NCBI GenBank assembly: GCA_028673005.1
Contig: CM054115.1
Location: 197,416,370 to 197,480,369 of the forward strand
Origin: Tanypteryx hageni
Taxonomy: Eukaryota; Arthropoda; Insecta; Odonata; Petaluridae
DNA length: 64,000 nucleotides
Reading direction: 5' to 3'
In this document: one piece after another, positions 1 to 11,279 of the stretch
How the letters are laid out: each line of letters begins with the position of its first letter
Position numbering within the stretch: the stretch's first letter is position 1
Program-made: the position numbers and the translations under genes
The notes under the pieces: generated by a model
What the model was told of the DNA's origin: nothing
What the model saw: the letters and a program-made list of their open reading frames with translations, nothing else
Database searches by the model: none

Positions 1-2383
1 ATAATTTGTAGGAACTATATTTGACGATTAGATATTTGTCAGCGACAAAAAATGAAAAGGCGCTAAGCTCGTTTAAGGTTGTATGTCATTAACCCTTCAA
101 TAAATTCAGCCCGACCCTGAATGAAACATTTTCATGAACACCTCTGTGAGGGCATAGCAGAAGAAGAATACTCTTTCATGAAACAGGACAAGGAGAATAG
201 ATATTTCTTATAACCCTCCAAACAAAACAAAGTGTATGTATTGGTAAAGGTGAATTAATAACACTTGTTTTAATTTTGAAAAATATTCCTGTTTTTAGTC
301 TTCCTCAGCAGATTAATAACACTATGTTTTAAACGTAATTATTATTGTTATTGATTTTTTTAATAGTCTGCAATGCTAATATTGAAATAATACAACCTTA
401 GGCTCCAATTACATCTTCTCATTGTTGCACCTTCTACTTAAGATACTTCCCGCGACAGGTCTCGGGTGCTCTTTCAGTAGTTTATTGTTATTTTTACAAG
501 TTCATCGATAATATCAAACAAAAATCCGTCATTTGTCACGATTTTGGGAGGAGGAAGAACGACACATCCCATATTCACTTACCGTATTCAAGAAGGAGAA
601 TTGGTATGAAGATCAGCGTCGTGGAAATCCCCATGGCAAATTGTTTGTTTTCGTGTCCTTGTATTGCTCTCTGCGAGGCTTCCGTCCTCCGTCTCCCTGG
701 CCACGGGTCCCTTTGCCCCCGCTGCCTCTCACGGACCCTTGGGCGAAGGTTGTCTCGCCGCTGCCGATCTGAGATGCGTCAATCGGCAACCGAAGCTTTT
801 CTTCGTTATATCGCCCTTTGTGTGCCACTTCAATAGTTTCAGATAGAGTCACTAACACCGAGACAAGGATTCGAGGAATAAGGTCGTGATTTCACATAGA
901 TTGTGCCCAAAGCCGTGAGCTTTCACGCTAGTGTTCGATCGGTCGTCAAGAAACATGTTATCTTAATCTTTAGAACTTGTCGAGATCGTTCGGGGTCCAA
1001 CCAAACTAAACTGTGCTTTGGCATTAGTCACTTTTCGGTGAAATTTTGAAGACTCAATACTTGATTGACATTGAAACGGTGGCGAAGATGGGTGGGGTTT
1101 ACGTGGGTATTATTTTATACTTTAAGGAATTAACACAGGCGACATCCAGCCATTCAAAAAACTCGAAGCCACTAAGACACTTCATATGATCTAACACCGA
1201 TTTTAAACTACCTAGAATAAATTTTGAGATACATCCAAGAAGAGAGAGGTAAGAAGAAAGATTCAATATTTAATTCACAAGAAACACAAGCTACTATTTA
1301 TCAATTTTCTAAATACTTTCTGAGAAAATAATTGGGATTTTCTCAGCTTTCACTATAAGACACGATTCTATTATAATTTCTCCTAAAATTCAATTCGAGA
1401 GCGATAAACACTACTTCAAGACATCAGAAGGACATCTATATTCTTCTCCCACTCACAGTTATCACTGACCAAATTGCACGTGTGTTCGTCGTCCTCTTCC
1501 GACGATCGCTCTTTTGGAAAATTCACTACGGAAGGGGAAAGAATGCTGCTCGGGAAGATTCTCCGAAGCACACGTTGGTTATCGCGACCGAATCGAAGTA
1601 ACCGAAATCTGAGGTGTTGCGAAGGTCTGCTGTTACTTCGCTTAGATATCGATAAAAAAATTTAAGTCAGAAGTCTGCAGAAACGCAAAACATTCTCCGG
1701 TATGATTAGGTCCATAAGAGATCCTCGTCCTCCAGATCAGCCATTCGGATTCCGTGCAAGTAAATCACCCTTCTGGCGGGGACACTAGCACACGACAGCG
1801 CCACAGTGGATTATTTGGAAACGAGGCGTAGCAGAGCCTCGTCGAGTCTTTCGATCCGACGCCCTCGACGCCTTCGATGCGACTGAATACGGGCGCCGCC
1901 GCAGCCCCTCGTGGCGGCGTCGTCATCGTCTCCTCCCCCCTCCAACTCTCATACTTCCGAGCCGCACATTTACCCTCCCCGATCAAAACCCGGCATTTTA
2001 CCCCAAAAGAGAGAGAGAGAGAAGAGCTCCTCCCCCTTACGCCCCAGAGACCCCTGCCCCTCCTCCAAAATTCTCCTCAATTAAGTGAAAGAGCGAAATT
2101 AAATACTTCCCCTTTCCACTCCTTGAGATGCCTCTCTCTCTCTTCTGAAGCCAGCGAGAATTCTTTTCCGGTGCACGAATGGGAGAGATTAAAAGTCTAC
2201 TTCCTGCGATAATGGCGCTGGCTGTCCTCGGAGAGGGCGATAGGATATGTTTACACCTTGACGCTTGTTAATTCGAGGCGAGCGAGTGATTGACGCACGC
2301 AAAGGAAACAATATCGCTTCCAAAATATTTATATTGATTTCTATGCCATTGTTGATTAATCGCACGTAACACTTATAATGTAC
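1..2383. other. No recognisable gene or element
   Basis: I see no coding region longer than about 110 codons here and none with a recognisable motif. A modestly GC-rich patch lies near 640-780 and a C-rich, repeat-like stretch near 1,890-2,060. Both look compositional rather than coding. Confidence 0.5.
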
Positions 2384-2468
2384 AGAGACAGGGGGAGAGG
2401 GGGGGATTGGGATGGAGAAGGGAGAGAGAGAGAGAGAGGGATAGAGTGGGAGTGATAGAGAAAGAGAG
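2384..2468. repeat. GA-rich purine tract
   Basis: The plus strand is almost purely G and A for about 85 bases, with runs of GGGGG and a (GA)n core near 2,422-2,438. It is simple low-complexity sequence. The serine/leucine/proline-rich reading frames on the opposite strand are a by-product. Confidence 0.85.
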
Positions 2469-3261
2469 TTTGGGCTCGGATAACGATGATTTGACGAAGT
2501 GAGTGAATGCATGTGACAGATTAATTAACTTAGGGTCATTTTTTTGTTTATATTCGCTGATTAACTTGCGGTTAAGTACCATTTCCTCCATTGAAGTCGA
2601 AAAAATATAAAAAGGTTATGTAATATATATTTTCGATGCTCATTTACATTCATGTTGCTGCAATTACCGTGAAATGTGTTAATTAACGCGAATAATATTA
2701 GTATTTTCTGAAAGTATTTCTGTGCAGATTGCCTGTGTGGTGGTGGCAATGATACTTTGTGTCGCAAAAAATATCTTTATTATTATTATTATGTAAGCTT
2801 TTTGTGGCAGTATCTGCTTCGCGTCGTTTTATTTCGCTGCTGGTAATAACGCAGAAAATATAAATTATCGCGAGGCATCCCGAGCATAACTCAGATTCAC
2901 ACTCGTTCAAGCTTTTAAAAATAATTTTTTTTAATTGTAGAGACAATCGCTCAATTTATTCCTATTTAACTGTTTTCTGAATCAAGTTAAATTTTTTAAA
3001 TTGGTGCATAAAAACAAAATGGAACCATTGAAACAAGGCATTCCTTCACTGAAGTTTTAGGAAAGTTTTAAAAATGTTTAGAACAAAGAAAGCTGCTTGC
3101 ATTAATTTACTTGAAATTGATAAAAAGATAAACATCATTGTTTGATCGCCTGATAGTTAATGCAACCCCCTCGTCTTTTTTCATAGTTTTTGCTTCTCTT
3201 GGTGGTTCTTCTTTTTATTTATTTTTTCTGGTGTAGAAAATTCATAGTTTTTCACTTTGGA
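2469..3261. other. AT-rich DNA without recognisable content
   Basis: A short (ATT)n run sits near 2,780. Nothing with family-level similarity was recognised. Confidence 0.45.
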
Positions 3262-3339
3262 ACTGGGGGTCATCCGCGACCCATCAGAAGGCCTTCGCGA
3301 CCCAAGTTCGGGTCGCGACTCTGGGTTTGGGAACCCCTG
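3262..3339 (+). mobile_element. hAT transposon terminus (fragment)
   Basis: The segment carries the 'GGTCGCGACTCTGGG' type of sequence and ends GTTTGGGAACCCCTG, the inverted form of the CAGGGGTTCCCAAAC end typical of ZBED-like hAT elements. The following eight bases, GTCCAAAC, would be one half of an 8-bp target duplication. I could not find a matching left end or the other half, so this is an isolated end. The same terminus class occurs at 48,961-48,975 and 63,373-63,883. Confidence 0.55.
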
Positions 3340-5550
3340 GTCCAAACCGTACTCCATTCCCTAGTCGGATGATCTCAGGAACGCATCATAGTCCCAGGTC
3401 AATGGTATATGAAGTTTTCTTTTTCCACGTCAGCCATTTAAGCGAATTTTCAATAAAATAACCAAAAATAGAAGTTCGCCTCTTTATAAAAGAGGAAGTG
3501 CAGCGGTGATTCATTTTTACGTAAGAAGCTTAAATTCTTAGGAACACACAGGCCTCATTTTAGGCCCAAATAGGCCGTTGAGAATGAATTATAAAACAAA
3601 CGAATTAAAAACTGCTGTAGCTGTGTCCCTCGACTTTTCGAAAGCTCAACGATTTTCCTAAATTCACATCTTCTAAAAATAAACTTATGTTGAATCTCTT
3701 AAAGCATTCATAGTGAGAAAATCTGCCGAAATTTATTTCCAAGAAGGCACGGGAAAGTGAATTCCGACCCTCAGATAAAGGATGGAACCAGGAAAATCGT
3801 CGAGATGCTTGGCCAAAAACAAAAGGCGGACATTATTCTTTTTGCTCCGAGACGAAAACCGCTACGAGGCTATTACGTTGGCAATTTAAAATTTAATCTT
3901 TCACGAAACGACTCGAACGCCAGTGGAACTGTAAAAGAGTACTTATTGCGTAGAGAGTAAAATGTGATATTGCAAGAATCGATGAAACCTTGAGAATCAT
4001 TAAACTGCAAAAAAATCTGTCCGGGTTTCCGATCGACAAAATAAATTGGCGAATTCCCACAGAATGCAAAAATGTGGACCAATTCGATGCGAATTCACAA
4101 CCCCGGTCAATAAATGTACGTAATTTTGTATAAACGGCAAAAATGCAATTCTTCCTGACGAGGGAAGATATTCAATTGAAATGACGTTGAATTTTCGCGT
4201 TAAAAACGAAAATGTGCCGCGGTTGGTGGCGTATTCGAAAATCTATGTTTAGAAAATGAGTTTTTATTTTTTAAGCGTTCTTTGATTAATGTTCCAAATT
4301 CGTACAATTATTTTAAGCAATTTTAAAATACAAATGAAAACATGCTGCTCTCATTCCCATGCCATTCAAATGGATAAATGAAACTGTACTGGAATCGAAC
4401 TCGGGTCGTTATAAATGCAATATATTGTCGTGAGAGTGAACGAAGAGTAAAGGAAAGCGATAAAGTCATTATTTTCTGTTAATGAATAAATGTACTGGTT
4501 CGATTTTATTTTTCATCATTCACAATTATGACCAGAAAATATTTTTCAACGTTTCTCAAAATTTCCCTCAGTAAACTGTTTACTAATATAAATTAAATGA
4601 TTCTCTACCTGTTCTAATGATTTTGTAAGATTTGAGGTCCTTTACAAAAAATAAGCTATGAAAATTTAAAAATAAGCAGAATTTAATTAACCATTTAGGA
4701 AATTCTTTCGTCAGATGCTCAACAATATTTATGAAATCTCGTTGGTCTTAGAGTGGTCTCAATAACTATTTTCGATATTTTCAGAAGCGCATCGGAAAAA
4801 AGGATAAAGCTATTATTTAAGAAATGTCGGATGGAATTTCAATTTCAAATAAGGAGATTAATAGCTTTTTTCGTTGCAGGTCAGATATTGTATAGCTGTG
4901 CGGCTGCTATGGTTCGCGGAAGCGCGCTGCGTAGAACTGACAAATTTGGAGAGAACGCGAAGAAACATGAATTCGAGGGCGGAAATTTTAAGTTTAGATT
5001 AATCGTGCAAAATCGTGCCATTCATTGCGAGTAACCATTAAACAGAGGGAGAACATAGAAGCGAACTTCGATCGCTTGGGCATTGATAGAGCCAATGAGA
5101 GGTCGCAAAGGTCAAGGTCAGCGGATGCGTCCGAATAGAGGTTTAGAGCGAAAGGCTTGCAGGCGGCTTCTGATTAGAAGATGGACGCCTTAAATGCAGG
5201 GCGTAGAGCAGGAAATAGAGGAATGGCGTCCAATTTAGGTTTTATAATCATTGGTATCGCTTCAAATGAACCAATAGCAAACTGGAGGGATATGTTTGTG
5301 GAGGTCGAGTTTTGTGCGATTGTGAAAATCGTTGGACAAAAATGGAGGAGACCTTTGAAAATCAACGCAACTGAATCCATTAAATTTGAATTGATTGACA
5401 TCGCGGAAAGAAATGGAAGGTAATCCAAGGAAGTAGAAGCAAATGATAATGAGACTGAGGTTAGTAAAGGAATTAACGGAAATCAGCTAATCTTTGCAAC
5501 TGTGGAGGTGAGATTAACGGAGAACTCCATTCCACAACGAATAGATGGAA
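3340..5550. other. No recognisable gene or element
   Basis: AT-rich sequence with only short frames. A tRNA B-box-like string (GAGTTCGATTCCAG) reads on the minus strand near 4,388-4,402, but no tRNA fold surrounds it. Confidence 0.4.
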
Positions 5551-5652
5551 ATTCGTCCCAGGCAATTCGTCGCATGTAAAATTCGTAGAGTGGCTAATTC
5601 GTCGCAAGACAAATTCGTCATATGGAAAATTCGTCGCAAGACAATTTGTCGC
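5551..5652. repeat. 16-bp tandem repeat, seven units
   Basis: Units beginning ATTCGT(C/A) or ATTTGT start at 5551, 5565, 5581, 5597, 5613, 5629 and 5644, so spacing is 14-16 bp and mostly exactly 16. The conserved core is ATTCGTCGCA; the rest of each unit drifts. Frames run through it on both strands only because the unit lacks stops. Confidence 0.85.
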
Positions 5653-6681
5653 AAATTCAGGAACCGTTGTGGAAATAGGAAATATTTTTCTGTTATTTTC
5701 AATGTCACAATTTGCATAGTGAAATCCCAAGTAAAATGTCCCTTCGTCCAAGATGCAGCAAAATTTTAAACTGTTAAAAATTGACATTCCGATTTTAATT
5801 AATTTGAACCCCTCATATTTTAAAATGCAAGGATTCTCCAAAATATGTTATTTAAACATTAAATTTAGCGATTTAGAATATTTCAATTTTCACGATATAA
5901 AAACTAATTTTCATACTTTTCTCCTTGTAAATGCGCACATCCCACGTTGATATATCAACTTATAGAAATTTTAAAATTTTATCGAAAAAGGCTTGCACGC
6001 TGTTTCATCTTTTTCCAAGTGAATCAATAAAAGAAGGAACACTTCTGGATTCGAACCTATGACTTTTTTGGCATGTTTTTCGTCATTGGCTTTTAATGCG
6101 TGACTAAAGTATTACTGCCAAATCTCAACTCTCATTTTGTTATAGCACTCGCAACGAATTCTCAATTCGCCTAAAGCGAATGCGAGTAAAAAAAAATTAT
6201 GTACGACAGATTAAAATTCTAACGTTATCTTATAGTAAATTTTATGCTAAATCTGATTAAACATTTATAAGCATTCTAAAAAATTGGGAAATACTTTAGA
6301 AATTAAAAAAATTGTATATTTTTTGTATTCTGCTTTTATCTTTCTTCCTTATAGGTACATACAACGTCATATTTCGGCCTCTATTGAATAAATAGGAACA
6401 ATTATTTTTAGGTGACCTCGACAATGATTTCAAATAACGACAAAATAACAGAAAAGTATATAAAAATAATGAACAGCATTTGAAAAAATAACAATCGTAA
6501 CATTTATTTAAAATTTTCAGTCGAGACAAAAATGTTGACCTGCGGGAAACTTTTCCCCTAATTCGTTTAGAGGGGCCGCAAATAAAATGCTTGGAATAGT
6601 TTACATTTTTATTTGAATAATGTTGCATTTCAATAACTTCAATAGTTTTCACGGTATTGTACATGCATACATGTGTAAGAG
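5653..6681. other. AT-rich DNA upstream of a truncated Gypsy element
   Basis: No 5' LTR, primer binding site or gag N-terminus is seen here, so the Gypsy element downstream is 5'-truncated. A B-box-like GGTTCGAATCC reads on the minus strand near 6,050-6,062. The 213-codon minus-strand frame at 6,296-6,937 has no motif and partly mirrors the gag zinc-knuckle region. Confidence 0.45.
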
Positions 6682-6978
6682 ATGGAAGCTCACCGCCACG
6701 CGTACAGACCACCTCCGCAAACCAACCTAATGGTAGAAGCGGAGTTTTCATTCCCTTGTGGAGGGGCAAATAAGCCGAGTCCCGTGGTGGCTGCGATCGG
6801 CGAAAATCAAAGAAGTGGTATACGCGACTGCTGGAATTGTGGATCGGCGGACCATTTCTTCCGCCAATGCAGAAAACCCCTGGAGAGATTCTGCAGCCGT
6901 TGCGGTCGAAGAGGGAGTATGGTGAAAAGCTGTGCATGCTCGGGAAACGCTGTCGGGGCGTCTCCTACCCAGGCTTGA
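6682..6978 (+). pseudogene. Gypsy-A gag C-terminus with zinc knuckles
   Basis: This 98-codon remnant holds a canonical CCHC knuckle, CWNCGSADHFFRQC (C-x2-C-x4-H-x4-C), around residues 50-63. A second degenerate knuckle, CSRCGRRGSMVKSC, follows, where serine stands in the histidine position. In Gypsy elements these knuckles bind the packaged RNA. The frame ends just as the protease frame begins at about 6,970, which looks like either a natural gag-pol frame change or a mutation. Capsid-coding sequence is absent upstream. Confidence 0.85.
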
Positions 6979-7502
6979 GGCGTCCCGACAATCGCCTGGA
7001 AAATAATTGGGCGGAATGGCTCCAGATCGTGAGGGCGTTCGTAAGCGCAGGATCTAACCCTTCATCCAGTACACCAGGTCGGATGTTCGTGGAGGTGAAG
7101 ATATATAGAAGAAAGTGGCCAGCCTTATTAGACTCGGGAGCTACTCGGTCCGTTATAAATTCTCCGGTAGAAGAGTGGTTGAAGGAATTGAATGTCCCGA
7201 CTTTCGAGCGGTGGGCACAGTTAGAAATGGCAGACGGGCGTCGGTCGAATGTGTCTCGGTGCGTGACGCTACCGGTCTGTTTAGCTGGTGAGGTGGCCGT
7301 AATTCTTTTCGATGCCTTGCCCAATATGTCTTATTACGTCGTTTTAGGAACGGATTTCTTAAGAAGCATCGAGAGGACGTTGGATTTCTCTAATTTCTCC
7401 GTCATAATGGCGGATGGAAGAGACGTTCCCCTCTTGCGGGCGGAGGGCCCCTCTGGAGGATTTCACGCGAGTCTGGAAGAAATCGATTCCTTAACTGTCT
7501 GA
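6979..7502 (+). pseudogene. Gypsy-A aspartic protease
   Basis: The frame contains LLDSGATRSVIN, the retroviral-type aspartic protease active site (D-S/T-G-A). The flap and distal motif region (YYVVLGTDFL) lie about 70 residues later. The enzyme would cut the gag-pol polyprotein. The frame closes with a TGA at 7,500-7,502 before the reverse transcriptase, separating two domains normally joined in one polyprotein. Confidence 0.88.
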
Positions 7503-7525
7503 CGTCGTCACAGGATGCCACCCTT

Positions 7526-8498
7526 ATGCATTTTTTGGATGCAGAACTGAAATTATTTGAGCAGGCCCCCGGTAGAGCTAACGTGGTCAAACACGATATA
7601 GAGCTGGAGATAAATACCCCAGTAAAACAGAGGTATTACCCAGTTTCGCCCGTGATCCAAGAGATGATTAATTGCCAAGTTGACGAAATGCTAAGCGCTG
7701 GGATAATCGAGACATCGACAAGCTCTTGGTTCATACTGTCATACTGGTGCCGAAGAAAGACGGTTCAAAACGCTTCGTGGTGGATTTCCGAAAAGTTAAT
7801 AAGGTCAGTAGGAAAGACGCCTATCTGATACCTTATATGTCCACTATATTAAACAAACTACGATCTGGCAAATTCGTCACCACGTTAGACCTTGAGAAAG
7901 GATACAGGTGGAATTGGGACCGAAAAGCAAAGAGATAACCGCTTTAACGATACCAGGACGTGGACTTTTTCGTTTCAATGTGATGCCTTTTGGTTTGCAC
8001 AGTGCGGGCGCTACCATCCAGCGCCTCATGGATAAGATTCTTGGGGGGGAGTTGGAACCGTTTTGTTTCGCTTATCTTGACGATATAGTGATTGTAAGTG
8101 AAACGTTCGAGGAGCATTTGGGGCTTTTACGGGAGGTTTTTAAACGACTATGTAACACGGGGTTAAAAATAAATGTGGATAAGTGTCACTTTGCGAGATC
8201 TAGACTTAGGTTTTTGGGCTTCATATTGGGAAGTGGTAAATTGGAAATGGATCCGGAAAAAATTTCTGTTGTGGTGAATTATCCAACACTCACAAATTTT
8301 GGGGACCTTCGAAGATTTTTGGGTTTCGTCGGATGGTACCGACGTTTCATTTCTGGCTTCGCTACACTGACTCCTTTGACTGACCTGTTAAAAAGCAAGC
8401 GCAAACTTTGTTGGTCGGACGAGCAAGATAATGGCTTCAGCGAGCTCAAGAGCCGCACCGCACCTTTTCTATCCTGCCCTCGCTTCGATTCACCGTGA
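7526..8498 (+). pseudogene. Gypsy-A reverse transcriptase
   Basis: Three overlapping frames cover the palm and fingers: the N-terminal KQRYYPVSPVIQEM block, VPKKDGSKRFVVDFRKVN, TLDLEKGYRW, then MPFGLHSAGATIQRLM and the catalytic YLDDIVIVS near 8,072-8,100. RFLGFVGWYRRFI marks the thumb and connection region. Frame breaks fall near 7,730 and 7,925 and a stop near 8,497. The catalytic aspartates are preserved although the reading frame is not. Confidence 0.92.
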
Positions 8499-8999
8499 AC
8501 CATAAAATGCGATGCCTCTGGCGTCGGAATAGGCGGGGTTCTGTCGCAGATGATCGATGGCGAAGAGCATGTGGTGGCTTATTGCTCTCGTGCGTTCTCG
8601 ACCGCGGAGAGGAATTATAGCGTCACAGAGCGGGAATGTCTCGCTGTACTTTTTGCGATCAGTAAGTGCAAACATTACGTGGAAGGTTACCATTTCTCAG
8701 TTATAACTGATCATTCATCCTTGAAATGCTTATTTAATATTAGCAATCCGCAAGGTTGTCTCGCGCGTTTGATATCTCAGCTTCAACAGTATGATTGCGA
8801 GATTATCCATCGGAAAGGAGGATGCCTTGTTGTCCCTGACGCTTTGTCTCGGAGCGGGGTGATGGAAAACGCCGCGGAATTTGACCCGTCCACCGTTACT
8901 GATCCCTGGTACGTGGCGTTGCGGCGAAGAGTTGAGGAATGCCAGAGGGACTGCCCGAGGGACTGCCCGAGGGACTGCCCGGATGTGCGCGTGGTCTAA
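8499..8999 (+). pseudogene. Gypsy-A RNase H
   Basis: The sequence begins CDASGVGIGGVLSQ and continues with ERNYSVTERECLAV, VITDHSSLKCL and PDALSRS. These carry the D, E, D and D of the Gypsy RNase H active site, which removes the RNA template during reverse transcription. Near the C-terminus a 12-bp direct repeat (CCGAGGGACTGC, about three copies at 8,943-8,980) inserts an Arg-Asp-Cys-Pro tetrapeptide repeat that I would not expect in the family. Confidence 0.9.
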
Positions 9000-9051
9000 G
9001 GGCGGCTGTATATGAAAACCAACTCGGTCGGAAACTCTGTCGTGGAAATTA

Positions 9052-9885
9052 TTGGTTCCCAAGGGGGAAATAAAACGCCTTTTAGAGTCAAACCATTCCT
9101 CTTCGAGGGGTGGACATATGGGTTTTTTCAAAACCCTGAGAAAGCTCCAGAGTTTTTATTCATGGCCTGGGATGAGAAGGGATGTCGGCGATTTTGTCCG
9201 TAGCTGTCGAACCTGTCAGCGGTATAAAGTGGAGCAGACGAAGACTGCGGGTGTAATGAAGCCTCAGAAAATGGCACGTCCGTGGACGATAGTGGCGGCC
9301 GATATAATAGGTCCCCTTCCACGATCCCTCAAAGGGAACCGATACGTGTTAATGTTTATAGGAACCCGATGGCCAATAGCCGTCCCATTGCGCTCAGTTA
9401 AGGCCACTCACGTTGCTGAACATTTCCGTGTCCAGGTGATTAACCAGTGGGGTTGTCCAGAGGTATTGTTGACAGACAATGGCCCACAATTCGTTAGCCG
9501 GACATTAGAGAAAGTGTGCCGGATATTTGGCGTGAAGCTTTGTCATACTGCCCCGTATTTGCCACAAGCGAATCCTTGTGAGAGGACCAATAAGACACTG
9601 AAGACCATGATTTCCATCTATTGTGAAGATTCGCAGCGAAAGTGGGACGAGAACCTGTCAGATTTGATGTTTGCCTTGCGTTCGGCTGTCTCGGAAACAA
9701 CGGGACAATCGCCCGCCGCCCTGAATCTCGGGAGAGAATTGAGGAAACCCGAAGATTGGTATAGAGAGTCAGAGATGGGGAATTCATTGGAGCTCGGGCC
9801 ACGCGAGTACGCCGCGAAACTTCGGAATTCGCTTAAGGAGATGTATCGAAGGGCGGGAGAGGCGCAGCTAAAGGCGTCAAAATGA
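9052..9885 (+). pseudogene. Gypsy-A integrase
   Basis: An HHCC zinc-binding region (…HSSSRGGH … CRTCQRYK) precedes the DDE core. The catalytic residues are visible in VAADIIGPLP, LLTDNGPQF and the glutamate of PCERTNKTLK. The domain joins the LTR ends to target DNA. The frame is open for 277 codons and ends at a TGA at 9,883-9,885, after which the protein reading continues in the same frame. Confidence 0.92.
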
Positions 9886-10125
9886 CAGGCCCAATACTAC
9901 AATTTACGCCGCCGCGAAGTTCAGCTCCCAAGGAAAATTTTAATATGGCGGAAAAACCACCCTTTGTCAGATGCAGCTAATTTTGTTTCGGCCAAATTAG
10001 AATCCAAGTTTGTGGGTCCCTTAGTAATCGACAGGGAGATTGGGAACTCTGTTTACCAATTAGTGACCCTTGGAAATAAACCTGCAGGACGGTGGCATGT
10101 ACGGAATTTAAAGGCAGATACCTAG
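9886..10125 (+). pseudogene. Gypsy-A post-integrase region
   Basis: In frame with the integrase but after a premature TGA, about 80 codons run to a TAG at 10,123-10,125. The block KFVGPLVIDREIGNSVYQL resembles the GPY/F-type C-terminal module that follows many Gypsy integrases ('GP…I…N…Y.L'). It is assigned by position and this motif only. Confidence 0.65.
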
Positions 10126-10175
10126 GCCTTAGTGGCAAGCGCTAATGTCTGAATGTTGATTGTTTTGTTTTCTTT

Positions 10176-10192
10176 CAGAAGAGGGGGGGTGA
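10176..10192 (+). promoter_or_regulatory. Polypurine tract of Gypsy-A
   Basis: AGAAGAGGGGGGGTGA lies directly before the LTR start TGTAACG. In LTR elements this tract resists RNase H and primes plus-strand synthesis. Its position fixes the LTR left boundary. Confidence 0.75.
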
Positions 10193-10280
10193 TGTAACGT
10201 TTGAAGGCTAGCGCGGGGTTCGGCGCCCGCCACTCACGCCTGCCGTCCTTCAGCGAGAGGTCACCACCGGCGACCCGACA

Positions 10281-10287
10281 ATATAAG
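10281..10287 (+). promoter_or_regulatory. Candidate TATA box in Gypsy-A LTR
   Basis: ATATAAG lies about 88 bases into the LTR in a GC-rich setting, which is the expected place for the U3 promoter. It sits just upstream of the LINE insertion. Confidence 0.5.
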
Positions 10288-10311
10288 CGAGCTGCCGGAA
10301 GAGAAAGGGCC

Positions 10312-10600
10312 TCGCCGATATGGTCCAGCGCGGCAGCCACCCACACCAAGAAGATTGCCGTAGTGCAAAACAATGCGCTAAGGATGATCTTAGGGGTGAG
10401 CTGGAGGAGCTTCGTCCGAGTGACGGAGCTCTAAGCCACAACAGGGGTTCAGCCTTTAGAACGCGTCCTGGAAAAGATGGCCAGGGCATTCTACCGGAAG
10501 ACCGCTGACTCACAGCATGCCCTCATACGGCAGCTCAAAGGGATCCGCGTGATGCCCTGGGACTGGTTCGGGCGCCCGATAGCGTCGATGGGGGCGGAAT
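10312..10600 (+). pseudogene. Jockey-type LINE C-terminal fragment
   Basis: Across two frames the plus strand reads like the C-terminus of Jockey-clade reverse transcriptases: PIWSSAAATHTKKIAVVQNN, then ALRMILGVSW, then a segment with ARAFYRK and HALIRQL. A TAG stops the frame near 10,434. The usual 5' domains are absent, so it is a truncated retrotransposed copy inside the LTR. Confidence 0.75.
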
Positions 10601-11279
10601 TCTCTCCTCTGCCCAAGCGGTTGAGGCGGCAGCATTTCCTGTCACCGAAACATAACCTGTAATATCACAACCTGCAGAAACCTTCTCAAAACCTGGCAGG
10701 CTTATAGCGTAGCTGGCAGCCTGGAATGGGGAAAAGGCCACTGCCTTTTCTCGAACACCCGCTCTGCAGGAGAGAAAGGGGAGTTTTTTATGGGGAACTC
10801 AAACCTGGAAGGCGGTCCCTTCCGGCGTTACTAGGAGAGGGACGAGGGAAAGCACCTCTTTGGAGTGCCCTTGGCATCTGCGAAAATTCGTCTGTGACCG
10901 AGAACCGTCACCGCATTTCTGTTACTTAATTTTTTTTGTATTTTCCCCCTTCTCCCCCATTAAACCATAATCAAGATCCCTCTTTTCATTAATTTTTTCT
11001 CTTCTCCGTGTGCAAGCGGAAATATCCGTTAACTGGGACACTTGCACTGGCGCCCAAAGCTCTTTCCGTCCGGACCCGCGACCGAGCTAAGCTGGGGCAC
11101 CGTCACACAAACAGTGTTCACACTTATTAAGTAGACTTCTAACAGCCACATTGTTGACCTGACTATGATATAACACCTTATAACCTATCTTTGTTAGGAA
11201 TATCGGTCGTTAGTTTTCTGGGTTCTATTTGTCACCGCAATTGTAGACCGGTGTTAAGTGCGCTTTCTTACAATCTTTA

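Larger units (their letters stand above)
6682..11107 (+). mobile_element. Gypsy LTR retrotransposon, 5'-truncated (Gypsy-A)
   Basis: From left to right the plus strand encodes a gag zinc knuckle, aspartic protease, reverse transcriptase, RNase H, integrase and a post-integrase domain. A polypurine tract and a 3' LTR follow. This is the Ty3/Gypsy order. The 5' LTR and most of gag are missing. At least six frameshifts or stops break the coding region (near 6,965, 7,503, 7,730, 7,925, 8,498, 9,000 and 9,885), so the copy is dead. A Jockey-type LINE fragment interrupts the LTR. Confidence 0.92.
10193..11107 (+). repeat. 3' LTR of Gypsy-A, interrupted
   Basis: It starts TGTAACG immediately after the polypurine tract and probably ends CGTCACA at 11,101-11,107, giving TG…CA ends. 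The same pair of termini bounds the 205-bp solo LTR at 20,343-20,547. A LINE fragment occupies roughly 10,312-10,600. A possible earlier end near 11,046, before TGGCGCCCA, which looks like a primer-binding site, cannot be excluded. No 5' LTR is present to compare. Confidence 0.6.

Noticed and set aside
533..858. Four overlapping short frames near 600-850
   Set aside because: They reflect a local GC-rich patch with few stops; none has a motif or plausible context.
6040..6075. tRNA gene suggested by GGTTCGAATCC on the minus strand
   Set aside because: Only the B-box-like string is present. No acceptor stem, anticodon arm or A box could be paired around it.
6296..6937. 213-codon minus-strand frame before Gypsy-A
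   Set aside because: No motif, AT-rich composition, and its beginning is antisense to the gag zinc knuckle.
11046..11060. TGGCGCCCA as a primer-binding site marking the LTR end
   Set aside because: It lies beyond the 3' end of the internal region, where no such site is needed. The CGTCACA at 11,101-11,107 matches the terminal form of the solo LTR better. The alternative is kept as uncertainty in the LTR entry.
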